DNA from: JBBROS01 sp965213845
Lineage (GTDB): Bacteria; Pseudomonadota; Alphaproteobacteria; Acetobacterales; Acetobacteraceae
NCBI GenBank assembly: GCA_965213845.1
Contig: CBDCAI010000014.1
Coordinates: forward strand, 496,001 to 560,000
Direction of reading: 5' to 3'
DNA length: 64,000 nt
In this document: piece after piece, positions 24,601-33,176 of the stretch
Numbering within the stretch: position 1 is the first letter of the stretch
How the letters are laid out: every line of letters begins with the position of its first letter
Notes under the pieces: generated by a model
Told to the model about the DNA's origin: nothing
What the model saw: the letters and a program-made list of their open reading frames with translations, nothing else
Database searches by the model: none
Program-made: the position numbers and the translations under genes

Positions 24601-26139
24601 TTACGCCGTGGGTTCGATGTAACGCGGGAAGATCCCCGAAGGAGCTGGCAGGGTCATGCCGCCCGGCTGCGGGGTCGCAAGCGCCGCCAGGCCGCGCTGG
24701 TCGTCAGGGATGCCGAGCTGGTCCAGCATGCGGCCCATGCTGCCGGGCATGACGGGCTGCAGCACCGTCGCGACGGGGCGCATGACGTCCACCAGGAGCC
24801 GCAGGACCGCGGCCATGCGGGCCGGGTCGGTCTTGCGCAGCGCCCAGGGTGCCTGGCGGTCGATGTAGGCGTTGGCGGCCCGGATCACCTTCCACACCTC
24901 CTCGATCGCCTCACCCAGCGCCAGCCGATCGATCAGCGGCCGCAGCACCGCCGGCAACGCGTGGGCGGCGGCCAGCAGCGCGGCATCGTCCTCCGTCGGC
25001 GCGCCCGCGTCCGGCAGCACGCCGGCCAGGTTCTTGGCGATCTGCGACAGGGTGCGTTGCGCCAGGTTGCCCAGATCGTTGGCCAGCTCGCTGTTCATGC
25101 GGCGGACCAGGGCGGCATCGCTGAAGTCGCCATCGTTGCCGAACGGCACCTCCCGCATCAGGAAGAAGCGCACGGGGTCGAGCCCGTAGGTCGACACGAG
25201 GTCGGCCGGGGCGACCACGTTGCCGACGGACTTGCTCATCTTCTCGCCGCGGACGGTCCACCAGCCCGTGGCGAACACGCTGCGGGCGGGTTCCAGGCCG
25301 GCGGCCAGCAGGAAGGCCGGCCAGATGACGGCATGGAAACGCAGGATGTCCTTGCCGACCAGATGCAGGTTGGCCGGCCAGAAGCGCCACAGCTCGGCCG
25401 TCGTGTCCGGGTAGCCCACCGCCGTCAGGTAGTTGGTCAGCGCGTCGAGCCACACGTACATGACATGGGCGGGGTCGTTGGGGACGGGGATGCCCCAGGT
25501 GAAGCTCGTGCGGCTGACGGACAGGTCGGTCAGCCCGCCCCGGACGAAGCTCATCACCTCGTTGCGCCGCCCGGGCGGCATCACGGCCTCCGGCACCTGG
25601 TCGTACAGCGCCAGCAGGCGGTCCTGCCAGGCGGACAGGCGAAAGAAGTAGGACGGCTCGACCACCCACTCGACCGTGGCCCCGGTCTCGGGCGCGAAGC
25701 GCGAGCCATCGGGACGCAGGGCCGTCTCCTCCTCGGCATAGAAGGCTTCGTCGCGCACGGCATACCAGCCTTCGTACTGGCCCAGATAGATCTCGCCACA
25801 CTCCTGCAGCCGGGTCCACAGCGCCTGGCAGGCCCGGTGGTGCCGGGGCTCGGTGGTGCGGATGAACTGGTCGTTGGACAGGCCCATCAGCGGCCCCATG
25901 GCCTCGAACTCGGCGGACACCCGGTCCGTGAACGCCTGCGGCTCCAGCCCGGCGTCGCGGGCGGCCTTCTCGACCTTCTGGCCGTGCTCGTCCGTGCCGG
26001 TCAGGAACAGGACGTCGTAGCCATCCAGCCGCTTCCATCGCGCCAGGACGTCGGCGGCGACGGAGGTGTTGGCGTGGCCGATATGGGGAGCGCCATTCAC
26101 GTAGTAGATGGGCGTCGTGACATAGAACGTTGGCTTCAT
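24601..26139 (-). CDS. metG: Methionyl-tRNA synthetase
   Basis: A 512-residue class I synthetase that charges methionine onto tRNA-Met. The HIGH signature is YVNGAPHIGHANTSVAADVL (residues 13-32), the KMSKS loop is KMSKSVGNVVAPADLV (about residue 305), and the Met-pocket region WLDALTNYLTAVGYPD is present. It is the short form without the C-terminal dimerising tRNA-binding domain and without the zinc-knuckle cysteines, as is usual in alphaproteobacteria. The ATG overlaps the holB stop (ATGA), so it is translated directly after holB. Confidence 0.96.
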   Translation of the reverse strand: MKPTFYVTTPIYYVNGAPHIGHANTSVAADVLARWKRLDGYDVLFLTGTDEHGQKVEKAARDAGLEPQAFTDRVSAEFEAMGPLMGLSNDQFIRTTEPRHHRACQALWTRLQECGEIYLGQYEGWYAVRDEAFYAEEETALRPDGSRFAPETGATVEWVVEPSYFFRLSAWQDRLLALYDQVPEAVMPPGRRNEVMSFVRGGLTDLSVSRTSFTWGIPVPNDPAHVMYVWLDALTNYLTAVGYPDTTAELWRFWPANLHLVGKDILRFHAVIWPAFLLAAGLEPARSVFATGWWTVRGEKMSKSVGNVVAPADLVSTYGLDPVRFFLMREVPFGNDGDFSDAALVRRMNSELANDLGNLAQRTLSQIAKNLAGVLPDAGAPTEDDAALLAAAHALPAVLRPLIDRLALGEAIEEVWKVIRAANAYIDRQAPWALRKTDPARMAAVLRLLVDVMRPVATVLQPVMPGSMGRMLDQLGIPDDQRGLAALATPQPGGMTLPAPSGIFPRYIEPTA

Positions 26140-27131
26140 TGTCTACTGAATAGCTCCAACCCCGCCACGATCGCCGACCGCTTGTCGCCGTTGAACCGCT
26201 CCGTCTCGTCGTGCAGGCGCCCCAGCGCGTGCCACACTTCGCCCCATTCCGCCAGGGGCCGCCCACCGCCGCCGGCATCGTTCCCCTCCCCCCAGGTGGT
26301 CGCTCCCCTGCGGGCGACGTCCCGGACGGCCTTGCCGAGCCCGCTCTGCAGCAACGACATGAACGTGCCGAACCCCGTCTCGGACCGGGTCGCCCGCTCC
26401 GCGACCTCGTGCATCCGCGGCACGGCCAGGCGGGGGGCCTCGGCCAGCACCTCGTCCACCAGGGCGGCCACCGCCAGCGCGCCCTCCTGCGCCATGGCGA
26501 TCGCCTGGCCCGGCGCGCCATCCGCGATCGAGACCAGCTTCGCCCGGTCGCCTGCATCCATGTCCGGCAGCAGGCTGGCCAGGGCCTGGTGCATCGCCGC
26601 ATCCGGCAAGGCGCCCAGCGCCAGTCGCCGGCACCGGCTGCGGATCGTCGGCAGCAGCCGGCCCGGCGCATCGGAGGTCAGGAACAGGATGCCGCGGCGC
26701 GACGGCTCCTCCAGCACCTTCAGCAGGGCGTTGGCGGCATTCGCGTTCATCTCGTCCGCGCCGTCCAGGACCACGACGCGCCAGCCGCCCTCGGCCGCGG
26801 TCAGGTGCATGAAGCCGCCGATCGCGCGGGTCTGTTCCACGGCGATCCCGGATTTCAGGCGCTTGCGTTTCTCGTCATAGGCCCGCTCGATCGTCAGAAG
26901 GTCGGCATGGCTGCCGGCCGCGACCCGGCGGAACAGCGGGCTGGCCGGGTCGTTCGAGGGGGCGGCGGACAGAAGGCGGCGGGCGAGGCGGTAGGCCAGG
27001 GTCGCCTTGCCTACGCCGGCGGGTCCCGTCAGCAACCAGGCATGGTGCATGCGCCCCGCGGCCACGGCCGCCTCGAATACCGCCTCGGCCGCTTCGTGAC
27101 CCCACAGCGAGGGGTTCTCCCGCGGAGTCAT
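26136..27131 (-). CDS. holB: DNA polymerase III subunit delta'
   Basis: A 331-residue clamp-loader AAA+ subunit. The sequence runs PSLWGHEAAEAVFEAAVAAG, HHAWLLTGPAGVGKATLAYR (Walker A region, about residues 31-50), VVLDGADEMNANAANALLKV (Walker B/sensor region) and LEEPSRRGILFLTSDAPG. The ATG at 27131 overlaps the tmk stop (ATGA); the frame continues upstream inside tmk but without family sequence. The gene order tmk-holB-metG-tatD is a common operon. The C-terminal collar domain is divergent but complete. Confidence 0.93.
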   Translation of the reverse strand: MTPRENPSLWGHEAAEAVFEAAVAAGRMHHAWLLTGPAGVGKATLAYRLARRLLSAAPSNDPASPLFRRVAAGSHADLLTIERAYDEKRKRLKSGIAVEQTRAIGGFMHLTAAEGGWRVVVLDGADEMNANAANALLKVLEEPSRRGILFLTSDAPGRLLPTIRSRCRRLALGALPDAAMHQALASLLPDMDAGDRAKLVSIADGAPGQAIAMAQEGALAVAALVDEVLAEAPRLAVPRMHEVAERATRSETGFGTFMSLLQSGLGKAVRDVARRGATTWGEGNDAGGGGRPLAEWGEVWHALGRLHDETERFNGDKRSAIVAGLELFSRQ

Positions 27132-27736
27132 GCCGGAAGGGCGGCCTGCACGGCCGAAAGGATCGCGTGCCGCACGTCGTCCACCGTCCCGTCCGCCGGG
27201 ATGACCCGGCACCGCGCGGGATCCTGCACGGCGATTGCCTGGAAGCCCGCGGCGACCCGGGCGTGGAAGGCGGCGTCCATCGCCTCGTAATGGTCCAGGC
27301 CCTGCCGCCGCGCCACCAGGCGCTCGACGCCGCGGGCCGGACTAATCACCAGCATCAAGGTCAGGTCGGGCCGGCGCGGCAGCAGCCGGGTCAAACCCTC
27401 GATCAACGCCCGATCGGCGCCCAGGCCGTAGCCCTGGTATGCCATGGTGCTGTCGGCGAAGCGGTCGCACACCACCACCATCCCGGCACCGAGGGCCGGC
27501 AGGATGGTGCGCGCCAGGTGCTCCGCCCGGGCCGCGAAGTGCAGGTGCGCCTCGGCCGCCGCGGACCAGCGATGCACGCCGCCCAGCAGCATGGCCCGCA
27601 GCGCCTCCGCCCCCGGCGCGCCGCCGGGTTCCCGCGTCAGCAGGACGGCGCGGCCTGCCTCGGCCAGCGCTTCCGCCAGCAGCCGGGCCTGGGTGCTTTT
27701 GCCCGCGCCCTCCCCGCCCTCCAGCGTGATGAACAC
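27128..27736 (-). CDS. tmk: Thymidylate kinase
   Basis: A kinase of about 202 residues converting dTMP to dTDP. The P-loop FITLEGGEGAGKSTQARLLA lies at the very start, the DRY/DRF region is VVVCDRFADSTMAYQGYG, and the catalytic-lid arginines are in ARGVERLVARR. The start is uncertain: no ATG exists near the N-terminus. The GTG at 27736, reading straight into FITLEGG, gives the normal family N-terminus; a CTG four codons upstream is possible. The open frame reaching 27832 overlaps the upstream carboxypeptidase gene and is not family-like. It is the first of the tmk-holB-metG-tatD-MBL run. Confidence 0.9.
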   Translation of the reverse strand: MFITLEGGEGAGKSTQARLLAEALAEAGRAVLLTREPGGAPGAEALRAMLLGGVHRWSAAAEAHLHFAARAEHLARTILPALGAGMVVVCDRFADSTMAYQGYGLGADRALIEGLTRLLPRRPDLTLMLVISPARGVERLVARRQGLDHYEAMDAAFHARVAAGFQAIAVQDPARCRVIPADGTVDDVRHAILSAVQAALPA

Positions 27737-27764
27737 GCCAGGCCTCAGCCCCCGAAGCAGCGGA

Positions 27765-28985
27765 TCACCCGCCGGTGACGTAGCGCGACACCACGGCCAT
27801 GGCGCGCCCGGGCAGGCCCAGCCGGCCGACATCGACGCCCGCCAGCAGCGGCACCTGCATCTGCGGCACGCCCTGACCGGAGACGGTCAGCCGCCCCAGC
27901 ACGTCGCCCCGACTGATTGGCGCCGGGAGCGGGCTCGGGTATTCCACGGCGATCCGCGCGCCCTTGCGCCAGCTGCGGGGCATCGTCAGCACCAGGTCCC
28001 GCCCGCCGACCAGCGGCACGGTGGCGCGGCTGCCCAGCCAGACCTTGGCGTTCTCGACCGTGTCGCCGGCGGTGAACAGCGTCACGTTCTCGAACTCGCG
28101 GAACGCCCATTCCAGCAGCCGCTCGCTCTCCTCGGAGCGCTGATGCATGGACGTGAGACCGTTCACCACCACGATCACGCGCCGCCCCGCCCGTTGCGCG
28201 CTGGCGACAAGGCCGTAGCCGCCCTCGTCCGTGTGTCCCGTCTTCAGCCCGTCGGCGATGCCCTTCTGCACCAGCGGGTTCCGGTTCTCCTGCGAGATGT
28301 TGTTGTACTTGAACGACTTCTCGCTGTCGTAGCGGTAGTACTCCGGGAAGTCGGTGATCAGCCGGCGCGCGATGGTGGCGATGTCGTGGCACGAGATGCG
28401 CTGCGCCGGGTCGGGCCAGCCGGTGCAGTTGCGGAAGGTCGCGACCTGCAGGCCCATGTCCTTGGCGCGGGCGTTCATCAGCTCGACGAACTGCTCCTCG
28501 GACCCGGCAATCGCCTCGGCCAGCACGATGCATGCGTCGTTGCCGGACTGCACGATCATGCCGCGGATCAGGTCCTCGACCTTCGCCGTGCCATTCAGCG
28601 GCACGAACATCTTGGAGCCCTGCATGCGCCAGGCCTTCTCGCTGACCGGCAGCTCCTGCGTCAGGGTCAGGCGACCGGACTTCAGCATGCCGTAGACGAT
28701 GTAGGCGGTCATGAGCTTGGTCATGGACGAGGGCGGCATCGGGCCCGAGCCGTCCTTGTCCAGCAGCGTGGCGCCGGTGTTGAAGTCCATGATCAGCGCC
28801 CACTTGGCCGCGGTGTCCAGCGGGCCGAGCGGGGTGGTGGCCGGGCTGCCGGTGGGCACGGGTGCCGGCGGCACGCGCCGGGCGGGGCGGCGGGCCTGGG
28901 CGAAGGCGGACCCCGCAGCCAGCACAGGACCCAGGGCGGTCCCAAGGACGGACGCGGCACCCAGCAGCAGACGGCGCTTCACCAT
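27765..28985 (-). CDS. D-alanyl-D-alanine carboxypeptidase (PBP5/6 type, S11)
   Basis: A 406-residue penicillin-binding protein that trims the terminal D-Ala of peptidoglycan stem peptides. A signal peptide (LLLGAASVLGTALGPVLAAG) is followed by the catalytic triad motifs: SxxK in PPSSMTKLMTAY (about residue 96), SxN in MIVQSGNDACIV (about residue 150) and KTG in DGLKTGHTDEGGYG (about residue 250). The C-terminal PBP5_C-like beta domain starts near residue 310 (VTLFTAGDTVENAKVWLG). It clusters with the wall enzymes rlpA and mltB upstream and with tmk downstream. Confidence 0.93.
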   Translation of the reverse strand: MVKRRLLLGAASVLGTALGPVLAAGSAFAQARRPARRVPPAPVPTGSPATTPLGPLDTAAKWALIMDFNTGATLLDKDGSGPMPPSSMTKLMTAYIVYGMLKSGRLTLTQELPVSEKAWRMQGSKMFVPLNGTAKVEDLIRGMIVQSGNDACIVLAEAIAGSEEQFVELMNARAKDMGLQVATFRNCTGWPDPAQRISCHDIATIARRLITDFPEYYRYDSEKSFKYNNISQENRNPLVQKGIADGLKTGHTDEGGYGLVASAQRAGRRVIVVVNGLTSMHQRSEESERLLEWAFREFENVTLFTAGDTVENAKVWLGSRATVPLVGGRDLVLTMPRSWRKGARIAVEYPSPLPAPISRGDVLGRLTVSGQGVPQMQVPLLAGVDVGRLGLPGRAMAVVSRYVTGG

Positions 28986-28997
28986 GACGACTCCACC

Positions 28998-29885
28998 CTA
29001 TTCGACGACGATGCGCGCATCCGATACCCCCGCCCGCAGGGCCTGGTCCAGCGCCGCGTCCGCCGCCGCGACATTGGCGAACGGCCCGGCCCGCACGTCC
29101 CAGCGTTCGCCCCTGCCCTCCCGCTGCCGGTCCACGCGTGCGCCCAGCATGCCCAGGCGCGCGGCGACCTGCCTGGCGTAGCCCGATTGGCCGAACGATC
29201 CGGCGGTCAGCATCAGCGCGCCCGGGCTGGCGGCCATGCGTTGCACCGTCTCCGGCAACCGGTCTGGCACCACGGCAGCCGAGGGCGTCTGCGCCTCCAT
29301 GGCCGTCCGCGTGGCACCGGCGGACCGGCCCCGGTTGGACTGGCCCGTGCCGGGCGGCGGTGGCAGCGCTTCCGCCGTCACGGCGGCGCGGGGGGCGGCC
29401 GCCACGGACAGCACGGGGCCGCCCTTCAGCTGGGCGCGCAGGCCGACGCTGGCGCCTTCCTCCACCTGGACGCGGATGCGGGCCGGGCCCGTGACGCCCA
29501 GCAGGCTGGCGGCCCGGCGCGACAAGGCCAGAATGCGGCCCGGGATGGCCGGGCCGCGGTCGTTCACCCGCACCAGCGCCTGCAACCCCGTCTCCAGGTT
29601 CGTCACACGCAGGATCGCGGGCAGCTGCAGCGTCTGATGCGCCGCCGTCATCGCCGTGGGGTCCCGCACCTCGCCATCGGCCGTGACGCCGCGTGCGTCG
29701 TCCGCGATCGTCGCGAGGCCGGTTGCGTCGTAATGGAAGTCCTCGCGCGGGTAGAACCACGTGTTCCCCGCCTTGTAGCCGGCGCCGACGACGTAGTGCA
29801 CGGCGTCGGCCGGCGCGGGCGGGCGCCGCACGCATCCCCCCAGCACCACCAGGCCGGCCAGCAGGAGCCGCAGCGCCGGTGTCAC
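28998..29885 (-). CDS. rlpA: RlpA-like lipoprotein with SPOR domain
   Basis: A 295-residue septal lytic-transglycosylase-type lipoprotein. The lipobox is VLGGC near residue 17. The double-psi beta-barrel follows: YDATGLATIADDARGVTADG, TAMTAAHQTLQLPAILRVTN and VRVNDRGPAIPGRILALSRR, including the catalytic Asp region. After a Pro/Gly-rich linker, a SPOR domain (MLTAGSFGQSGYARQVAARL to the end, about residues 220-295) should bind denuded septal glycan. The GTG start at 29885 overlaps the mltB stop (GTGA), giving translational coupling and fixing the start. Confidence 0.9.
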   Translation of the reverse strand: MTPALRLLLAGLVVLGGCVRRPPAPADAVHYVVGAGYKAGNTWFYPREDFHYDATGLATIADDARGVTADGEVRDPTAMTAAHQTLQLPAILRVTNLETGLQALVRVNDRGPAIPGRILALSRRAASLLGVTGPARIRVQVEEGASVGLRAQLKGGPVLSVAAAPRAAVTAEALPPPPGTGQSNRGRSAGATRTAMEAQTPSAAVVPDRLPETVQRMAASPGALMLTAGSFGQSGYARQVAARLGMLGARVDRQREGRGERWDVRAGPFANVAAADAALDQALRAGVSDARIVVE

Positions 29886-30847
29886 GCCGCGGAGTCGCCC
29901 AGCAGGCCCACGGCCAGCGCATAGAAGTCCGAGGGGTTGTAGCGGCGGATGGCGCCGAAATTGGCATACACCATGAAGCCCTCGCCCGGGGCCACGCCGT
30001 CGGGCTGCACCAAAGCGCCCATCACGTCGGTGCGGTTGAACGGCCGCCCATCCGTGCGCGTCACCCCGGCCCGCATCCATTCGCCCAGCGGCCGCCGGTC
30101 GTCCCGCCCGCCGCCGCGCAGGCTGCCGGGCACCCGCACGGGCTGGCCCCAGGGTTCGCCCCGCCGCCAGCCGTTGCGGGCCAGGTAGTTGCCGATGGAG
30201 CCGAACACGTCGGCCTTGCTGTCCCAGATGTCGCGGCGGCCATCGCCATCGAAATCGACGGCATACGACAGGTAAGAGCTGGGCATGAACTGCGGCTGTC
30301 CCATCGCGCCGGCCCACCCGCCGGTCAGGCGCGCCGGCGTGACGTCGCCCGCATCCAGGATGCGCAGGACGTTGATCAGCTCCTTGCGGAAGTAGGCGGC
30401 ACGCCGGCCCTCCCACGCCAGGGTCGAAAGCGCCTCGACCAAGCGGTAAGTCCCGCGGTTGGCGCCGAAGGCCGACTCGATGCCCCAGATTCCCAGGATG
30501 GTGAAGCGGTCGACGCCGAACTGCGCCTCGACCCGGGTCAGCAGCGACTGCTCGCGACCGTAATTCTCCCGCGCGGCCTGCAGGCGGGCAGCCGGCAGGA
30601 CGCGGTCGCGGTACTGCGGCCAGGTGAGGTTGAACTCCGGCTGATGCCGGTCCAGCTCGATCACGCGCTGGTTCGGCCCGACGCCCGCGAAGGCGGCGGC
30701 CAGCGTCGCGTCGCGGATGCCGGCCCGCCGCGCCTCCGCCTTCACGCCGGCGACGAAGCCTTCGAACGAGTCTTGCCCGAAGGCGGGGCTTGTGGCGGCG
30801 GTGGCGCCCGCGAGGGCGGCAATCAGGGTCGTGCGACGATCGATCAT
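29882..30847 (-). CDS. MltB-like lytic murein transglycosylase
   Basis: A 321-residue periplasmic SLT_2-family enzyme that cleaves the MurNAc-GlcNAc bond. The signal peptide (RRTTLIAALAGATAATSPAFG) is possibly Tat-like. The catalytic Glu is in ILGIWGIESAFGANRGTY (about residue 125), followed by LTGGWAGAMGQPQFMPSSYL and DFDGDGRRDIW, which are strong family signatures. The C-terminus has the MltB-associated segment (YNPSDFYALAVGLLGD). The ATG at 30847 is chosen because upstream codons lack a signal sequence. No lipobox is present, so it is probably soluble. It is cotranscribed with rlpA. Confidence 0.92.
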   Translation of the reverse strand: MIDRRTTLIAALAGATAATSPAFGQDSFEGFVAGVKAEARRAGIRDATLAAAFAGVGPNQRVIELDRHQPEFNLTWPQYRDRVLPAARLQAARENYGREQSLLTRVEAQFGVDRFTILGIWGIESAFGANRGTYRLVEALSTLAWEGRRAAYFRKELINVLRILDAGDVTPARLTGGWAGAMGQPQFMPSSYLSYAVDFDGDGRRDIWDSKADVFGSIGNYLARNGWRRGEPWGQPVRVPGSLRGGGRDDRRPLGEWMRAGVTRTDGRPFNRTDVMGALVQPDGVAPGEGFMVYANFGAIRRYNPSDFYALAVGLLGDSAA

Positions 30848-30902
30848 GCGCGGGTGTGCCACAGGCGCGCGGCCCGCCGCAACGGCTGCGAGCCTGCGGA
30901 CA

Positions 30903-31772
30903 CTATGCGGCGTTGGCCAGTGCGCCCTGCACGTGCCGGGCAAAGATCGCGAACAGGCGGCGCACCACCGGGCCCACCTGCCCGTCGCCCACCGGGTCCC
31001 CGTCCAGCTTGACCACCGGCTTCACGAAGCTGGTGGCGCTCGTCAGGAACGCCTCCTGCGCCGCACGTGCTTCCGCCAGGGTGAACGACCGGTCCTCGAA
31101 CGCGATCCCCTCGGCCTTCAGCTCAGCAATCAGCGCCGCCCGCGTGCAGCCGGGCAGGATCTCCTGCCCCAGCGGCGGGCAGCGCAGGGTGCCGCCGGCA
31201 TCCACGATCCAGAAGCTGGTCGCCGCCCCCTCCGTCACCATGCCGTCCGCGTCCACCAGGATGGCCTCGCTGGCCCCCTTCTCCCGTGCCGCCTGCCGGG
31301 CGAGAACGTTCGGCAGCAGACCCGTCGACTTGATGTCGCACCGGGCCCAACGCTGGTCGGGGTGGGAGATCACGCTCGTCGTCCAGCGGTCCACGTCGGC
31401 GGGATAGGGCGGGATGCGCCGGGCCGTCACGACCAGGCTGGGCGGGATGGGGCGGGTCGGGAAGGCATGGTCCCGCCGGGCCACGCCGCGCGTCACCTGC
31501 ATGTACAGCAGGCCCTCCGTCACGCGGTTCCGCGCCGCCACCTCGTGCAGCACCCGCTCCAGCGCCGCCCGGCCCATCGGCTGGCCGATCCGCACCTCGT
31601 TCAACGAGCGCACCAGCCGGGCGTAGTGCAGATCCCAGTCGGTGAAGCGGCCCCGCCGCAGGTGCACGACCTCGTAGATGCCGTCGGCGAACTGGTAGCC
31701 GCGGTCCTCGACGTTCACCGAGGCCTCGCGCTGCGGCACATAGGCGCCGTTCACGTAGGCGATGCGGCTCAT
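30903..31772 (-). CDS. D-amino acid aminotransferase (PLP class IV)
   Basis: A 289-residue fold-type IV PLP enzyme. It begins AYVNGAYVPQREASVNVEDRG YQFADGIYEV, the standard opening. The PLP Lys lies in ARCDIKSTGLLPNVLARQ (about residue 149), a sequence favouring D-amino acid aminotransferase over branched-chain aminotransferase. The late segment DGMVTEGAATSFWIVD forms the cofactor phosphate site. It would interconvert D-Ala and D-Glu with their keto acids, supplying wall precursors. Its ATG overlaps the ntrX stop (ATGA), so it is the last gene of the ntr operon, a conserved arrangement in this group. Confidence 0.9.
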   Translation of the reverse strand: MSRIAYVNGAYVPQREASVNVEDRGYQFADGIYEVVHLRRGRFTDWDLHYARLVRSLNEVRIGQPMGRAALERVLHEVAARNRVTEGLLYMQVTRGVARRDHAFPTRPIPPSLVVTARRIPPYPADVDRWTTSVISHPDQRWARCDIKSTGLLPNVLARQAAREKGASEAILVDADGMVTEGAATSFWIVDAGGTLRCPPLGQEILPGCTRAALIAELKAEGIAFEDRSFTLAEARAAQEAFLTSATSFVKPVVKLDGDPVGDGQVGPVVRRLFAIFARHVQGALANAA

Positions 31773-33166
31773 GATGCCGCCCGGTCGTCGGAGTTGACCC
31801 CCAGCTGCTTCAGCTTGCGATGCAGCGCGCTCCGCTCCATCCCCACGAACCCCGCCGTCCGGCTGATGTTGCCGCCGAACCGTAGCAGCTGCGCCTGCAG
31901 GTACTGCGTCTCGAACAGGTCCCGCGCCTCCCGCAGCGGCAGCGCCATCAGGTCGGCCGAAGGGTCCGAGCTGAGCAGCGCCGGCGCCCCCTGGCTGATC
32001 TCGACCGGCAGCATGTCGGCCCGGATCGCGTCCGCGGGCGTGCCCGGCGCCATGATCAGCAGCCAGTCCATCAGGTTGCGCAGCTGTCGCACGTTGCCCG
32101 GCCAGTCATAGGCCTGCAGCGCCGTCAGCGCGTCCGTCGACAGCTCCCGCCCCGGCATCCCCGAGGTTTCGGCCGAACGCTCCAGGAAGTGCCCGGCCAG
32201 CTCCGGCACGTCCTCCCGGCGTTCCTTCAGCGACGGCATGCGGATCGGCACGACGGCCAGCCGATAATACAGGTCCTCGCGGAACCGGCCGGCGGAGATC
32301 TCGGCCTGCAGGTCCCGGTTGGTGGTGGCCAGCACGCGCACGTCCACCTTCACCCGCTGCGCGCCGCCGATCCGCTCGAATGTCTGGTCCTGCAGGGCGC
32401 GGACGATCTTGCCCTGCGTCTCCAGCGGCATGTCCGACACCTCGTCCAGCAGCAGCGTGCCCCCATGCGCCCGTTCCAGCACCCCGGCCCGCCGCGGCTG
32501 CGCCATGGGGTCCGCCCCCACCTCCACGCCGAACAGCTCCTCCTCGAAGCGGCTCGGGTTCAGCGTCGCGCAGTTCAGCGCCACGAACGGGCCCTCTGCC
32601 CGGCGCGAGCGCTGGTGCACCATCCGCGCCGCGACCTCCTTGCCGCTGCCGGCCGGTCCATGGATCAGCACGCGGGAGCCGGTGGGCGCCACCCGTTCGA
32701 TCCCGGCCCGCAGCAGCGCGATGGCCGGGCTGTTGCCGGTCAGCTCCGAATCGAAGCCGGCCCGCAGCCGCAGCTCCGCGTTCTCCCGCGACAGCCGCGC
32801 CGCCTGCAGGGCGCGGCGCACGATCAGCAGCAGGCGGTCGGACTTGAAGGGCTTCTCGATGAAGTCGTAGGCGCCGTGCTGGATGGCGGTGACGGCGGTT
32901 TCGATGGTGCCGTGGCCCGAGATCATGACCACGGGCACGTGCGGCTCCTCGGAGTGGATCGCCTGCAGGATGCCCAGCCCGTCCAGCCGGCTGCCCTGCA
33001 GCCACACATCGAGGATCACCAGCGAGGGGCGGCGGTGGCGAAAGGCCGCGAGTGCCCCGTCGCTGTCGCCGGCCTGGCGGACGGCATAGCCCTCGTCCTC
33101 CAGAACCCCTTCGATGAGCATCCGGATGTCGGGCTCGTCGTCGACGATAAGGATGTCCTGCGCCAT
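31769..33166 (-). CDS. ntrX: Nitrogen-regulation response regulator NtrX
   Basis: A 465-residue sigma-54-type response regulator paired with NtrY. The receiver domain is ILIVDDEPDIRMLIEGVLED with phospho-acceptor Asp in LVILDVWLQGSRLDG. The AAA+ domain has Walker A in VLIHGPAGSGKEVAARMVHQ and Walker B in GGTLLLDEVSDMP. The GAFTGA loop needed to contact sigma-54 is absent: the region reads ELFGVEVGADPMAQPRR. This is normal for NtrX, which may act through sigma-70. The Fis-type HTH is RTAGFVGMERSALHRKLKQL. The ATG at 33166 is chosen; the frame upstream only translates the NtrY repeat tract. Confidence 0.93.
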   Translation of the reverse strand: MAQDILIVDDEPDIRMLIEGVLEDEGYAVRQAGDSDGALAAFRHRRPSLVILDVWLQGSRLDGLGILQAIHSEEPHVPVVMISGHGTIETAVTAIQHGAYDFIEKPFKSDRLLLIVRRALQAARLSRENAELRLRAGFDSELTGNSPAIALLRAGIERVAPTGSRVLIHGPAGSGKEVAARMVHQRSRRAEGPFVALNCATLNPSRFEEELFGVEVGADPMAQPRRAGVLERAHGGTLLLDEVSDMPLETQGKIVRALQDQTFERIGGAQRVKVDVRVLATTNRDLQAEISAGRFREDLYYRLAVVPIRMPSLKERREDVPELAGHFLERSAETSGMPGRELSTDALTALQAYDWPGNVRQLRNLMDWLLIMAPGTPADAIRADMLPVEISQGAPALLSSDPSADLMALPLREARDLFETQYLQAQLLRFGGNISRTAGFVGMERSALHRKLKQLGVNSDDRAAS

Positions 33167-33176
33167 GGCAGTGTGT

